Source: Escherichia sp. E1V33
Lineage (GTDB): Bacteria > Pseudomonadota > Gammaproteobacteria > Enterobacterales > Enterobacteriaceae
Length of the DNA: 64,000 bases
Assembly (NCBI RefSeq): GCF_004211955.1
Contig: NZ_RHJI01000011.1
Coordinates: forward strand, 124,001-188,000
Direction: 5' to 3'
Shown here one piece after another: positions 37,597 to 47,362 of the stretch (the stretch's first letter is position 1; each line of letters opens with the position of its first letter). The notes under the pieces are model-generated. The model made no database searches. It was given only the letters and a program-made list of their open reading frames with translations, and was not told the DNA's origin. A program made the translations under genes and the position numbers.

Positions 37597-37989
37597 TTAC
37601 CACTTTTTATTCAGCAGACGGTCGATGCTATACGCGCCCGGTCCGGTAATTGCCAGCAGCAGGAATCCACCAGAAATTGTCAGGTTTTTCATAAACATCA
37701 GCGAGTTGACGCCTTCGGCAAAGTTGCTGTGAAATAAAAACGCCGTCAACAGTGTAAAGCCAGCGGTAAACAACGCGGTGGTGCGAGTCAGGAAACCAAA
37801 CAGGATTGCCAGACCACCACCAAACTCAAGCAGAATCACCAGCGGGAGCATAAAGCCCGGGACGCCCATTGCTTCCATATATTGTTGAGTACCAGCGTAG
37901 CCAGTAATTTTTCCCCAGCCTGCGGTAATAAACAGAATCGGCATTAAAATACGCGCTACCAGTACACCAACATCTTCTAATTTTTTCAT
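37597..37989 (-). CDS. yqjF: YqjF, DoxX-family membrane protein
   Basis: This 130-residue inner-membrane protein of the DoxX/DoxD family has four hydrophobic segments and a basic C-terminal end. The glycine-rich F-I-T-A-G-W-G-K is near residue 25 and L-E-F-G-G-G-L-A near 55-62. I start at 37989 (MKKLEDVG); an adjacent ATG at 37992 is equally possible. Its promoter is known as a sensor of nitroaromatic and quinone-like compounds through YhaJ (34610-35506). Its neighbour yqjG handles quinone adducts, which suggests a shared detoxification role. Confidence 0.93.
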   Translation of the reverse strand: MKKLEDVGVLVARILMPILFITAGWGKITGYAGTQQYMEAMGVPGFMLPLVILLEFGGGLAILFGFLTRTTALFTAGFTLLTAFLFHSNFAEGVNSLMFMKNLTISGGFLLLAITGPGAYSIDRLLNKKW

Positions 37990-38175
37990 CATACTCTCCA
38001 CTGCGCCACTCAGGCTGCTGATTGTTTTTTTGTGCAAGGGCGCGGTATTAGCGTCATTGCTGTCGATGGAGAGAATCATAAACGTGGTGAATGATGATTG
38101 TTAGCAAGGAAAACTGTCAAAAATTTTCAAAAAATTTGAGGGATAAGGCCGGAGTAGTTCCGGCCAGAGAGGAAG

Positions 38176-38475
38176 TTAACCGCGAAGCTGTTGCTGATTG
38201 AGGGTGGTTTTAACCAGACGCCATGCGCTCCAGACGCCAAAACCGCGTCTGGCCCAGCGGACCAGCATATTCGGATGACGAATAGTCCAGATAGCCATCA
38301 CGCTGCTGCCGACCAGCGCCCAGGAACGCAGGCTCAACAGCATATTCCAGCGGCGATCATAGGCACCCGTTGCCTCCAGCCAGTCACGCCGACTGGCGGA
38401 AAGATCCAACCGTTGCTGCTGGATCTGACGAAGCAGTTGTGCCTTACGTTGTTCACGTTCGACTTTACCGCTCAC
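38176..38475 (-). CDS. yqjK: YqjK, small membrane-associated protein (GTG start)
   Basis: This 99-residue protein starts at a GTG (38475) with a strong GAGGAGG ribosome-binding site placed inside the end of yqjE. The two genes overlap by 11 bp. The N-terminal half is a charged helix rich in Arg, Gln and Glu; a short hydrophobic stretch, S-W-A-L-V-G-S-S-V-M-A-I-W, follows. It is the last of the yqjCDEK group. Function is unknown. Starting at upstream in-frame codons would run through yqjE. Confidence 0.9.
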   Translation of the reverse strand: MSGKVEREQRKAQLLRQIQQQRLDLSASRRDWLEATGAYDRRWNMLLSLRSWALVGSSVMAIWTIRHPNMLVRWARRGFGVWSAWRLVKTTLNQQQLRG

Positions 38476-38869
38476 GGGACTCCTCCTCGAGAAGTTGTCG
38501 ATCGTTTGCCAGTTCGTGACGCGTATGGCGCAACAATGTGGATTTGCGCGACTTGCGTAACGTCCAGATACCGCCGATGAGTGCCAGAAGCAGCAGCACC
38601 ACAGTGGTGGCAATCATTGCATTCAGGCGATATTGCGGATCAACGGCCCAGATAATCAGCACCATCAGGCTCATAAGACCAAATGCAGCGAAAAGCATCG
38701 TCAGGCCGAGCATCAGTAAAAGCTGAAAGATATTGGCTTTTTCTTCTTCCAGCTCAACCACTGCCAGCCGCAGACGCGTCTCCACCATTTCGACCATGAT
38801 GGTGACAATTCGCTGCCCGATGCCCAGAACGCTTTTACCGGGCCCTTGTGCGTGATGAGTGTCCGCCAT
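38465..38869 (-). CDS. yqjE: YqjE, DUF1469 (holin-superfamily-like) membrane protein
   Basis: This 134-residue inner-membrane protein has an N-terminal amphipathic helix, two hydrophobic hairpin segments at about residues 48-75 and 85-105, and a charged C-terminal tail. It belongs to the DUF1469 group, sometimes called phage holin superfamily III. I start at 38869 (MADTHHAQ), 2 bp after the yqjD stop. YqjE, YqjD and YqjK probably form one membrane complex or stress operon induced in stationary phase. Confidence 0.92.
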   Translation of the reverse strand: MADTHHAQGPGKSVLGIGQRIVTIMVEMVETRLRLAVVELEEEKANIFQLLLMLGLTMLFAAFGLMSLMVLIIWAVDPQYRLNAMIATTVVLLLLALIGGIWTLRKSRKSTLLRHTRHELANDRQLLEEESRER

Positions 38870-38871
38870 AA

Positions 38872-39177
38872 TTAACGACGCGACAGCAGAACGCCCAGCA
38901 CTACGCCGATGGCTGCACCAATACCAACCCCCGCCCACGGATTTTCACGCACATACTCATCGGCACGCGCTGCCGCAACACGGGTTTGTTTGGCAATCGC
39001 ATCACCAGTTTCACCCAGACGATAGCGACTCTGCTTCAGAGCCTGTTCCGCTTTGCTACGAATCTTACTCAGTTCTTCTTTTGACTTTTCACCAGAGGAG
39101 CTGAGAACCTCTTCCAGCGTATCGGACAGGGATTTCAACTCAGCACGCAGGTGTTCCGTAGTGTGTTCTTTCGACAT
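38872..39177 (-). CDS. yqjD: YqjD, membrane-anchored ribosome-binding protein
   Basis: This 101-residue DUF883 protein (ElaB/YgaM family) has a long helical cytoplasmic domain and a C-terminal membrane segment built on a glycine-zipper, G-V-G-I-G-A-A-I-G-V-V-L-G-V, ending R-R. In published work YqjD anchors to the inner membrane by this tail and holds ribosomes inactive in stationary phase under RpoS control. The motif E-N-P-W-A-G is conserved in the family just before the anchor. Confidence 0.95.
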   Translation of the reverse strand: MSKEHTTEHLRAELKSLSDTLEEVLSSSGEKSKEELSKIRSKAEQALKQSRYRLGETGDAIAKQTRVAAARADEYVRENPWAGVGIGAAIGVVLGVLLSRR

Positions 39178-39214
39178 AGTTTTCTCCAGGTGAGTAAGTA
39201 GTAACTATTGGGGA

Positions 39215-39583
39215 TTAGTAGTCGCGCGCTTCCAGCTTTTTCAGCTCTTCCTGCGCTTCTGCCAGTTTCCGTTCGCGTTTAGCAATCTTATCCGCATCGC
39301 CTTTTTGTTTCGCCTCGGCTAAATCATGCTTGCGTTCCGCCACTTCATCTTTCTGCTTCGCGATTTTCTTTTGATGATCGGCACGCAACTGGTTATCTGA
39401 ACAATTCGCCCGCACTTCACTAAGGGCTTTGTTCAGGCCATTGATACGATTCTGGTTTTGGTGTTTTTCGGCATAGCTGATCTCCTTAAGGATATTTTGC
39501 TCCTTTTCCTGACAAAGGGTAGTGGCATAACTACTGACACTAAGAGCAAAAAGAGAAACAGCTAAAGCGATGCGGTATTTCAT
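39215..39583 (-). CDS. yqjC: YqjC, periplasmic DUF1090 protein
   Basis: This 122-residue exported protein has a signal peptide (residues 1-20, cleavage after S-Y-A, before T-T-L-C). It is followed by a long, highly charged coiled coil rich in Lys, Glu and Ala, with one Cys in C-Q-E-K and one in A-N-C-S-D that may pair. The start at 39583 (MKYRIALA) is the conserved one. It is the first gene of yqjC-yqjD-yqjE-yqjK. Exact function is unknown; acid-stress roles have been suggested. Confidence 0.93.
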   Translation of the reverse strand: MKYRIALAVSLFALSVSSYATTLCQEKEQNILKEISYAEKHQNQNRINGLNKALSEVRANCSDNQLRADHQKKIAKQKDEVAERKHDLAEAKQKGDADKIAKRERKLAEAQEELKKLEARDY

Positions 39584-39729
39584 TCTTGAACCTTCCATTG
39601 TGACTCGGACCCATTACAGAGGAACGATTGTCCAGACAACGAGGCGGTGGTATTAACCACCGCCTTATTAATCATAGACAGTAACGGTGAAATCACCAAA
39701 GTGAGTGATATATTTCGGATAACAGGAAG

Positions 39730-40113
39730 CTATCCGAAGCGATGAGAATTGTCCCGCAGCCGGGTCAGCCATTGCATGGCCTGATTATTATCGTCCTGCT
39801 GCGCAATGATGTAGCCATGAGGCAATGTTCTGTCGAGGACCGCTTTGGCGGCGGCACTTTGATCGCTGGAATCAAACGTAATCAACAGAGTGTCATTCTT
39901 AGGGGTGATGCTTTTGAAAGGAATGCCATGAGCGTCAAGGTGATGCCAGATGGAAAAACCGTCCGGCATCGTCGTTCCTTGATGAACGGCACGGATCGCC
40001 AGCGTGGATTCTTGTTGACGAACCGCAGACCAGGCCAGCAGCAGTGTGCCAGCCAGCAGTATAGCAGCGCCGAACCAGGCTAGCTGGCGAAGCGACATGC
40101 GAGGTATTTGCAT
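39730..40113 (-). CDS. mzrA: MzrA, EnvZ/OmpR modulator
   Basis: MzrA (YqjB) is a 127-residue inner-membrane protein with one N-terminal membrane segment (about residues 10-30, W-F-G-A-A-I-L-L-A-G-T-L-L) and a periplasmic C-terminal domain. It binds the sensor kinase EnvZ and links CpxA/CpxR signalling to EnvZ/OmpR. It follows yqjA by 3 bp, consistent with the CpxR-controlled yqjA-mzrA operon. Confidence 0.95.
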   Translation of the reverse strand: MQIPRMSLRQLAWFGAAILLAGTLLLAWSAVRQQESTLAIRAVHQGTTMPDGFSIWHHLDAHGIPFKSITPKNDTLLITFDSSDQSAAAKAVLDRTLPHGYIIAQQDDNNQAMQWLTRLRDNSHRFG

Positions 40114-40116
40114 CCT

Positions 40117-40779
40117 TTACCCCCGATTTCCATATTTCTTTTTCCATAACACAACCAGAGAACCTGCCAGGCCGAACACCAGCAGCACCACCGGGAGCAG
40201 CATCAGGCATGACATCAGCTGGTCCTCATACTTTAAAAATACCGGCGTCTTGCCGAGCATGTAACCTAAGGTTGTCAGAATCAACACCCACAGCAGGCCA
40301 CTCATCCAGTTGAAGAACTGAAAGCGGGCATTATTCAGACCTGACAGTCCGGCAATAGTCGGCAGTAATGTTCTGACAAATGCAATAAAGCGACCAATTA
40401 ACAGCGCAGATAAACCGTGTTTATGAAAAAGGTGGTGTGCGCGTTGGTGGTAGTGCGCGGGTAAATGGGATAGCCAGTTTTGTACGGTGCGGGTGTTTCC
40501 CAGCCATCGCCCCTGTATGTAGCTGACCCAGCAACCGAGGCTGGCCGCAACAGTGAGCAGCATAATAGTCTGCGGGTAACCCATTGCGCCTTTGGCAATC
40601 AATACACCAACCAACACCAGTAAGCTGTCGCCTGGTAAAAAGGCCGCTGGAAGCAAGCCGTTTTCGAGGAACAAAATCACAAATAAGACAAAATACAACA
40701 TGCCAATCATCGATGGATTGGCCAGGGTTTCAAAATCCTGCGCCCACAGGGCTTGCAGCAATTGGGTCAAAAGTTCCAT
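40117..40779 (-). CDS. yqjA: YqjA, DedA-family membrane transporter
   Basis: This 220-residue inner-membrane protein of the DedA (SNARE-associated) family is needed with YghB for cell division and for growth at high pH, probably as a proton-dependent transporter. It has the family signature [16 protein letters not shown] near residues 128-143 and F-L-P-G-D-S-L near 48-54, with four or five hydrophobic segments. The 344-bp gap to exuR (40780-41123) holds its promoter; I could not find a convincing CpxR box there by eye and see no gene. Confidence 0.95.
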   Translation of the reverse strand: MELLTQLLQALWAQDFETLANPSMIGMLYFVLFVILFLENGLLPAAFLPGDSLLVLVGVLIAKGAMGYPQTIMLLTVAASLGCWVSYIQGRWLGNTRTVQNWLSHLPAHYHQRAHHLFHKHGLSALLIGRFIAFVRTLLPTIAGLSGLNNARFQFFNWMSGLLWVLILTTLGYMLGKTPVFLKYEDQLMSCLMLLPVVLLVFGLAGSLVVLWKKKYGNRG

Positions 40780-41087
40780 TCATTATTCCTGGTGAATCGG
40801 TTAACGCCACGCCGGTTTTAAATGATGCACACCCGTCAGGTTATTGCTGTTGTTGTATGTATTGCGGGTCGAGACACCAATACGGCCTGAACTATTCCCT
40901 GTTAAAACGTGAGATAAGAAAACATCTAATAGCATAAATTCAAATTGAATCTAATTGTAACAAAGGTCAACGTTGTTCGTTATCAAAATTACATGTCCGT
41001 GGAGTCTGATTTTGCTGATTGCGGAGGAGGGTGGCGAGAGGATTTACACAGGCTGACACTTTATACTTTTCGCTTACTGATAAAGCG

Positions 41088-41112
41088 AACAGGCGCGTTG
41101 CAGCGCCTGTCA
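41088..41112 (-). terminator. exuR 3' hairpin
   Basis: ACAGGCGC and GCGCCTGT form an 8-bp stem about 15 bp past the exuR stop on the minus strand. No clear T-run follows, so termination strength is uncertain. Confidence 0.5.
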
Positions 41113-41123
41113 GAAGCGGAAGC

Positions 41124-41900
41124 TTATTTGCTGCTGTTGGCTGCAGTATCAAGATGAACGACAGGATTCTCGGCGAACAAATAGCGGTCGGCATTGAACT
41201 CAAAATCGTCACTGGTTTCGTTAAACAACATAATTTTGGTATTTTCCAGATGCTGCCACATTGCAAGTTTGGCAGCATGAGGATCTTTGCGTATCAACGC
41301 TTTGAGGATCTGATCGTGGTCATCACACCAGTTATCGACGGTACGGGAATCAATGTGCTCGTGCAGTTTTTTCCAGTACGGGTTATGACTACGCTGGGTC
41401 CACATTTTTTCAACGATAGCCGCCAGGGCGGAGTTCTGCGTCGCCAGAGCTACCTGAATGTGGAACTGCAAATCCCACTCGGAATCACGGAAGCATTGTT
41501 CGCCGCGCGCCTGCTCCTGGATGGCCATCAGTTTCATGATGTCCTGTTTCGTTACCTGAGTTGCCGCAAACTCGGCAATATTGCTTTCGATAAGTTGACG
41601 TGCCTGGAGCAGCTCAAACGGGCCGTAATTGGCAAATTCCATATTCGCGTCAGCCGCCTGCTGATGGCGAGGCTGGTTGGAAACCACATGAATTCCCGAG
41701 CCTTTGCGCACTTCTACATAGCCCTCGACTTCAAGCATGATGATGGCTTCACGAACCACGGTGCGGCTGACGTTTTTTTCATCAGAAATAAAACGTTCGG
41801 CGGGCAGTTTGTCACCCACCAGATAGACGCCCTGCTCGATGCGTTCTTTCAGGTCAGCGGCGAGCTGTTGGTACAAACGGCGTGGTTCAGTGATTTCCAT
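41124..41900 (-). CDS. exuR: ExuR, GntR-family repressor of hexuronate genes
   Basis: This 258-residue FadR-subfamily GntR repressor has an N-terminal winged helix at about residues 10-75 (the [19 protein letters not shown] helix region). An all-helical C-terminal effector domain with H-H-type metal ligands follows. It represses exuT, uxaCA, uxaB and uxu genes and is relieved by galacturonate-derived ligands. I start at 41900 (MEITEPRR), agreeing with K-12. An operator-like sequence, possibly for autoregulation, lies at 41931-41948. Confidence 0.96.
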   Translation of the reverse strand: MEITEPRRLYQQLAADLKERIEQGVYLVGDKLPAERFISDEKNVSRTVVREAIIMLEVEGYVEVRKGSGIHVVSNQPRHQQAADANMEFANYGPFELLQARQLIESNIAEFAATQVTKQDIMKLMAIQEQARGEQCFRDSEWDLQFHIQVALATQNSALAAIVEKMWTQRSHNPYWKKLHEHIDSRTVDNWCDDHDQILKALIRKDPHAAKLAMWQHLENTKIMLFNETSDDFEFNADRYLFAENPVVHLDTAANSSK

Positions 41901-41930
41901 ATGCGCTCCAGGCATGATACGGCAGACTAT

Positions 41931-41948
41931 ATTTGTTATACCACTTTT
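41931..41948 (-). promoter_or_regulatory. Possible ExuR operator at the exuR promoter
   Basis: On the minus strand AAAAGTGGTATAACAAAT resembles the ExuR/UxuR palindrome AAATTGGTATACCAATTT in its centre and left arm. It lies 31 bp upstream of the exuR start. Confidence 0.45.
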
Positions 41949-41975
41949 GCGAGTTTAGCTCTACTCGCAGTGATG

Positions 41976-42003
41976 AAAAAGCCGCCTGAGAAGGCGGCTT
42001 TGA
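41976..42003 (-). terminator. exuT terminator
   Basis: AAAGCCGCC and GGCGGCTTT pair around a TTCTCA loop and are followed by TTC on the minus strand, about 25 bp after the exuT stop. Confidence 0.75.
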
Positions 42004-42029
42004 AGGGAAACTAAAACTTACAGTTAGCG

Positions 42030-43328
42030 TTAATGTTGCGGTGCGGGATCGTTATGTGTTTCCTGCGCCACCTCAATCGCCGGTTTGTTCTGCAACACGG
42101 TCCAGATAACCAGCGCACCTAACAGGTCGAACACTGCCAGTACTGCAAACAGCGGGCTGAAGCCGATGGTGTCAGCCAGTGCACCAACAACCAGCGCAAA
42201 CAGCGTACTTGCCAGCCATGCAGACATCCCGGTCAGACCGTTTGCCGTTGCCACTTCGTTACGACCAAACACGTCAGAAGAGAGGGTAATCAGCGCGCCA
42301 GACAGTGCCTGGTGAGCAAAACCACCGATACACAGCAGCATAATTGCGACATATGGGTTGGTGAACAGACCGATCATACCTGGGCCAATCATCAGCACCG
42401 CACCCAGTGTTACCACCATCTTACGGGAAACAATCAGGTTCACACCAAACCAACGCTGGAACAGCGGCGGCAGGTAACCACCGAGGATACAACCAAGGTC
42501 AGCAAACAGCATCGGCATCCAGGCGAACATCGCGATCTCTTTCAGGTTAAAGCCGTAAACTTTAAACATGAACAGCGGGATCCACGCGTTAAAAGTACCC
42601 CAGGCTGGTTCTGCCAGGAAACGCGGCAGCGCGATACCCCAGAACTGACGGTTACGCAGAATCTGACCAACGGACATTTTCTTCGCCGTGCTCACCTGGT
42701 GCTGGGCTTCCTGACCATTAATAATATAGTCGCGTTCTTCATCGGTCAGATGCTTCTGGTCGCGCGGATGTTTATAGAAAATCAGCCATGCCATCGCCCA
42801 GATAAAGCTCAATGCACCGGAGATGATAAATGCCATCTGCCAGCTGTGCATCACGATTGCCCAAACCACCAGCGGCGGCGCAATCATCGCACCAATTGAG
42901 GAACCAACGTTAAAGTAACCTACTGCGATGGAGCGTTCTTTCGCCGGGAACCATTCGGAACTGGCTTTCAGACCTGCAGGGATCATTGCTGCTTCTGCCG
43001 CACCAACCGCACCACGGGCAATCGCCAGACCGCCCCAGCTACCAGCCAGTGCGGTTGCGCCACAGAATACCGCCCACAATACGGCAAACATTGCGTAACC
43101 GATTTTCGTCCCCAGAACATCCAGTACATAACCCGCTACAGGTTGCATGACCGTATATGCAGCAGAATAGGCTGCGATGATGTAGGAATACTGTTGGGTG
43201 GAGATGTTTAACTCTTCCATCAGAGTTGGTGCAGCTGCCGCCACAGTGTTACGCGTCAGGTAACCGAGCACGGTGCCGAGCGTCACCAATGCGATCATGT
43301 ACCAACGTAACCCTTTAATTTTACGCAT
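42030..43328 (-). CDS. exuT: ExuT, hexuronate MFS transporter
   Basis: This 432-residue inner-membrane symporter for galacturonate and glucuronate belongs to the anion:cation symporter branch of the MFS. Twelve hydrophobic segments and a central loop near residues 195-225 are visible. I start at 43328 (MRKIKGLRW), which has a GAGG ribosome-binding site 7 bp away. An older 472-residue annotation adds 40 codons that do not look like a protein N-terminus. It is divergent from uxaC, and ExuR represses both sides. Confidence 0.94.
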   Translation of the reverse strand: MRKIKGLRWYMIALVTLGTVLGYLTRNTVAAAAPTLMEELNISTQQYSYIIAAYSAAYTVMQPVAGYVLDVLGTKIGYAMFAVLWAVFCGATALAGSWGGLAIARGAVGAAEAAMIPAGLKASSEWFPAKERSIAVGYFNVGSSIGAMIAPPLVVWAIVMHSWQMAFIISGALSFIWAMAWLIFYKHPRDQKHLTDEERDYIINGQEAQHQVSTAKKMSVGQILRNRQFWGIALPRFLAEPAWGTFNAWIPLFMFKVYGFNLKEIAMFAWMPMLFADLGCILGGYLPPLFQRWFGVNLIVSRKMVVTLGAVLMIGPGMIGLFTNPYVAIMLLCIGGFAHQALSGALITLSSDVFGRNEVATANGLTGMSAWLASTLFALVVGALADTIGFSPLFAVLAVFDLLGALVIWTVLQNKPAIEVAQETHNDPAPQH

Positions 43329-43474
43329 GTAAAACCTCATCGTTTTGTTATATCCGCAATAAGCGCGGTCATCATCCTGCCTGGGGCAGAGGATGTTAGT
43401 TACGACCGGATGACCGAAAAAAAACCGGTACACCCCGAACGCTGCCATGAAAGTTTCGTGCTAATTCGGCTTCC

Positions 43475-43492
43475 GTACCGGTCAACCCAATT
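43475..43492 (-). promoter_or_regulatory. Possible ExuR operator on the exuT side
   Basis: On the minus strand AATTGGGTTGACCGGTAC keeps the A-A-T-T-G-G and A-C-C arms of the ExuR/UxuR operator. It lies about 147 bp before the exuT start. Confidence 0.45.
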
Positions 43493-43581
43493 CATCTAAC
43501 AAATGAAAGAATCGGCAATTTGCATTCCGTCGACTTATGATTCGCGACGGCAGAAAGATAACTTGTCATACAACTTTAAAA

Positions 43582-43597
43582 GGTGAGAGCCATCACA
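43582..43597. promoter_or_regulatory. CRP site in the exuT-uxaC region
   Basis: GGTGA-gagcca-TCACA is one base from a perfect CRP palindrome. It sits midway in the 482-bp divergent region (43329-43810) and may activate both exuT and uxaCA. The region contains no gene that I can support. Confidence 0.7.
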
Positions 43598-43708
43598 AAT
43601 GTGGGAATATTTGTGTGGGCATTACTGGATGAGAGTGAAGCCAGAACTGGCGCGGCTTGCAGAGGGATTTACCACTTTGAGAGTAATTTTTTTAACTACG
43701 TTTATTGA

Positions 43709-45223
<1,515 letters not shown>

Positions 45224-45237
45224 GGTCTGGGGTTGAT

Positions 45238-46725
45238 ATGCAATACATCAAGATCCATGCGCTGGATAACGTCGCGGTCGCGTTAGCGGATTTGGCGGAA
45301 GGCACTGAAATCAGTGTCGATAACCAGACCGTTACGCTGCGCCAGGATGTCGCTCGTGGACATAAATTTGCGTTAACGGATATCGAAAAAGGGGCCAACG
45401 TCATTAAATATGGCCTACCGATTGGTTATGCATTGGCGGATATTGCCGCAGGTGAACACGTTCATGCCCACAATACGCGCACGAATCTGAGCGATCTGGA
45501 TCAGTATCGCTATCAACCTGATTTTCACGATCTGCCTGCGCAAGCGGCAGATCGCGAAGTGCAGATCTATCGTCGTGCTAACGGTGATGTCGGGGTACGT
45601 AACGAGCTGTGGATCCTGCCAACCGTGGGGTGTGTCAACGGCATCGCGCGGCAGATCCAGAACCGTTTTCTGAAAGAGACGAACAACGCTGAAGGTACTG
45701 ACGGCGTGTTCCTCTTTAGCCACACCTACGGTTGCTCGCAGTTGGGCGACGATCACATTAATACCCGTACCATGCTGCAAAACATGGTGCGTCATCCGAA
45801 CGCAGGCGCCGTGTTGGTCATTGGTCTGGGTTGTGAAAACAATCAGGTTGCCGCGTTCCGTGAAACGCTGGGTGATATCGATCCTGAACGCGTTCATTTC
45901 ATGATCTGCCAACAGCAGGATGATGAAATTGAAGCGGGGATCGAACATCTGCATCAGTTGTATAACGTCATGCGCAACGACAAGCGTGAGCCGGGTAAAC
46001 TCAGCGAACTGAAGTTTGGTCTGGAGTGCGGCGGTTCCGACGGTCTTTCCGGTATTACTGCTAACCCAATGCTGGGGCGTTTCTCTGATTACGTCATTGC
46101 TAACGGCGGCACTACCGTGCTGACTGAAGTACCGGAGATGTTTGGCGCAGAGCAGTTGCTGATGGACCATTGCCGTGACGAAGCAACGTTTGAAAAACTG
46201 GTCACCATGGTCAATGACTTCAAGCAGTATTTTATTGCGCATGACCAGCCGATCTACGAAAACCCATCACCGGGGAACAAAGCGGGCGGTATCACCACGC
46301 TGGAGGACAAATCACTTGGTTGTACCCAGAAAGCGGGTTCCAGTGTCGTAGTTGACGTGCTGCGTTACGGCGAACGTTTGAAAACGCCTGGCCTGAACCT
46401 GTTAAGCGCGCCGGGTAACGATGCAGTAGCGACCAGCGCACTGGCCGGTGCGGGCTGCCACATGGTGCTGTTCAGTACCGGTCGCGGCACGCCGTACGGC
46501 GGATTTGTGCCGACGGTGAAAATCGCCACCAACAGTGAACTGGCGGCGAAGAAAAAACACTGGATCGACTTTGATGCGGGTCAGCTGATCCACGGTAAAG
46601 CGATGCCGCAGTTGCTGGAAGAATTTATCGATACCATCGTTGAGTTTGCCAACGGTAAGCAAACCTGCAACGAGCGTAACGACTTCCGCGAACTGGCGAT
46701 CTTCAAAAGTGGCGTAACGCTGTAA
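45238..46725 (+). CDS. uxaA: UxaA, altronate dehydratase
   Basis: UxaA dehydrates D-altronate to 2-keto-3-deoxy-gluconate in the galacturonate pathway, using ferrous or manganese ions. The 495-residue protein has an N-terminal SAF domain (about 1-95) and the UxaA catalytic domain. Cys-bearing motifs are H-T-Y-G-C-S, G-L-G-C-E-N and L-E-C-G-G-S-D. It has the same architecture as GarD (14354-15925). It ends ahead of a strong terminator. Confidence 0.96.
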   Translation: MQYIKIHALDNVAVALADLAEGTEISVDNQTVTLRQDVARGHKFALTDIEKGANVIKYGLPIGYALADIAAGEHVHAHNTRTNLSDLDQYRYQPDFHDLPAQAADREVQIYRRANGDVGVRNELWILPTVGCVNGIARQIQNRFLKETNNAEGTDGVFLFSHTYGCSQLGDDHINTRTMLQNMVRHPNAGAVLVIGLGCENNQVAAFRETLGDIDPERVHFMICQQQDDEIEAGIEHLHQLYNVMRNDKREPGKLSELKFGLECGGSDGLSGITANPMLGRFSDYVIANGGTTVLTEVPEMFGAEQLLMDHCRDEATFEKLVTMVNDFKQYFIAHDQPIYENPSPGNKAGGITTLEDKSLGCTQKAGSSVVVDVLRYGERLKTPGLNLLSAPGNDAVATSALAGAGCHMVLFSTGRGTPYGGFVPTVKIATNSELAAKKKHWIDFDAGQLIHGKAMPQLLEEFIDTIVEFANGKQTCNERNDFRELAIFKSGVTL

Positions 46726-46747
46726 AGTCGAAATAAGTTGTTAATAA

Positions 46748-46785
46748 AAAACGGCGTTTCATAATGTGAAGCGCCGTTTGCTTTT
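46748..46785 (+). terminator. uxaCA terminator
   Basis: AAACGGCGTTTCA and TGAAGCGCCGTTT (one mismatch) form a long stem, followed by GCTTTT, 24 bp after the uxaA stop. Confidence 0.85.
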
Positions 46786-46807
46786 CCATACCTGCTAAGG
46801 ATTTATC

Positions 46808-47359
46808 ATGACCGCGTATTGGCTGGCCCAGGGCGTGGGTGTCATCGCCTTTCTGATTGGTATTACAACATTTTTCAACCGTGACGAACGTCGCTTTAAA
46901 AAGCAGCTTTCGGTCTATAGCGCCGTTATTGGCGTGCATTTTTTTCTACTGGGCACCTATCCCGCCGGTGCCAGTGCCATCCTTAATGCCATTCGTACGC
47001 TGATTACCTTACGCACGCGCAGCTTATGGGTAATGGCGATTTTTATTGTGTTGACAGGCGGAATTGGCCTCGCGAAGTTCCATCATCCTGTCGAACTATT
47101 GCCGGTTATCGGCACGATTGTCAGTACCTGGGCGCTGTTCCGCTGTAAAGGGCTGACCATGCGTTGCGTGATGTGGTTTTCAACGTGTTGCTGGGTGATT
47201 CACAACTTCTGGGCGGGGTCGATAGGCGGCACGATGATTGAGGGTAGTTTTCTGCTTATGAATGGCCTGAATATCATTCGTTTCTGGCGGATGCAGAAAA
47301 GGGGAATTGATCCGTTTAAAGTAGAGAAAACCCCTTCCGCCGTAGACGAAAGGGGTTAA
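46808..47359 (+). CDS. ygjV: YgjV, inner-membrane protein of the YgjV family
   Basis: This 183-residue inner-membrane protein starts MTAYWLAQGVG and has about six hydrophobic segments and a hydrophilic C-terminal tail of 20 residues. It belongs to a small family found mainly in proteobacteria, with no known function. It begins 22 bp after the uxaCA terminator and converges on sstT with only 3 bp between stops; the tail overlaps the shared hairpin at 47329-47357. Confidence 0.92.
   Translation: MTAYWLAQGVGVIAFLIGITTFFNRDERRFKKQLSVYSAVIGVHFFLLGTYPAGASAILNAIRTLITLRTRSLWVMAIFIVLTGGIGLAKFHHPVELLPVIGTIVSTWALFRCKGLTMRCVMWFSTCCWVIHNFWAGSIGGTMIEGSFLLMNGLNIIRFWRMQKRGIDPFKVEKTPSAVDERG
47329..47357 (-). 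terminator. sstT terminator inside the ygjV 3' end
   Basis: AACCCCTT and AAGGGGTT pair across a 13-nt loop, followed on the minus strand by TTCTC. The hairpin lies in the last ten codons of ygjV and reaches its stop codon. It probably ends both convergent transcripts. Confidence 0.65.
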
Positions 47360-47362
47360 ACA

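Noticed and set aside
40780..41123. Possible hidden small gene or CpxR box between yqjA and exuR
   Set aside because: I found no open frame with a good ribosome-binding site and no two GTAAA-type half-sites at the right spacing by eye.
41019..42014. 331-codon open frame on the plus strand over exuR
   Set aside because: It lies antisense to the whole of exuR, has no recognisable motifs, and exuR is a clear GntR-family gene. Its codon pattern mirrors the opposite strand.
43329..43448. 40-codon N-terminal extension of ExuT
   Set aside because: It was annotated historically, but the GAGG site at the inner ATG and the lack of a plausible protein start argue for 43328.
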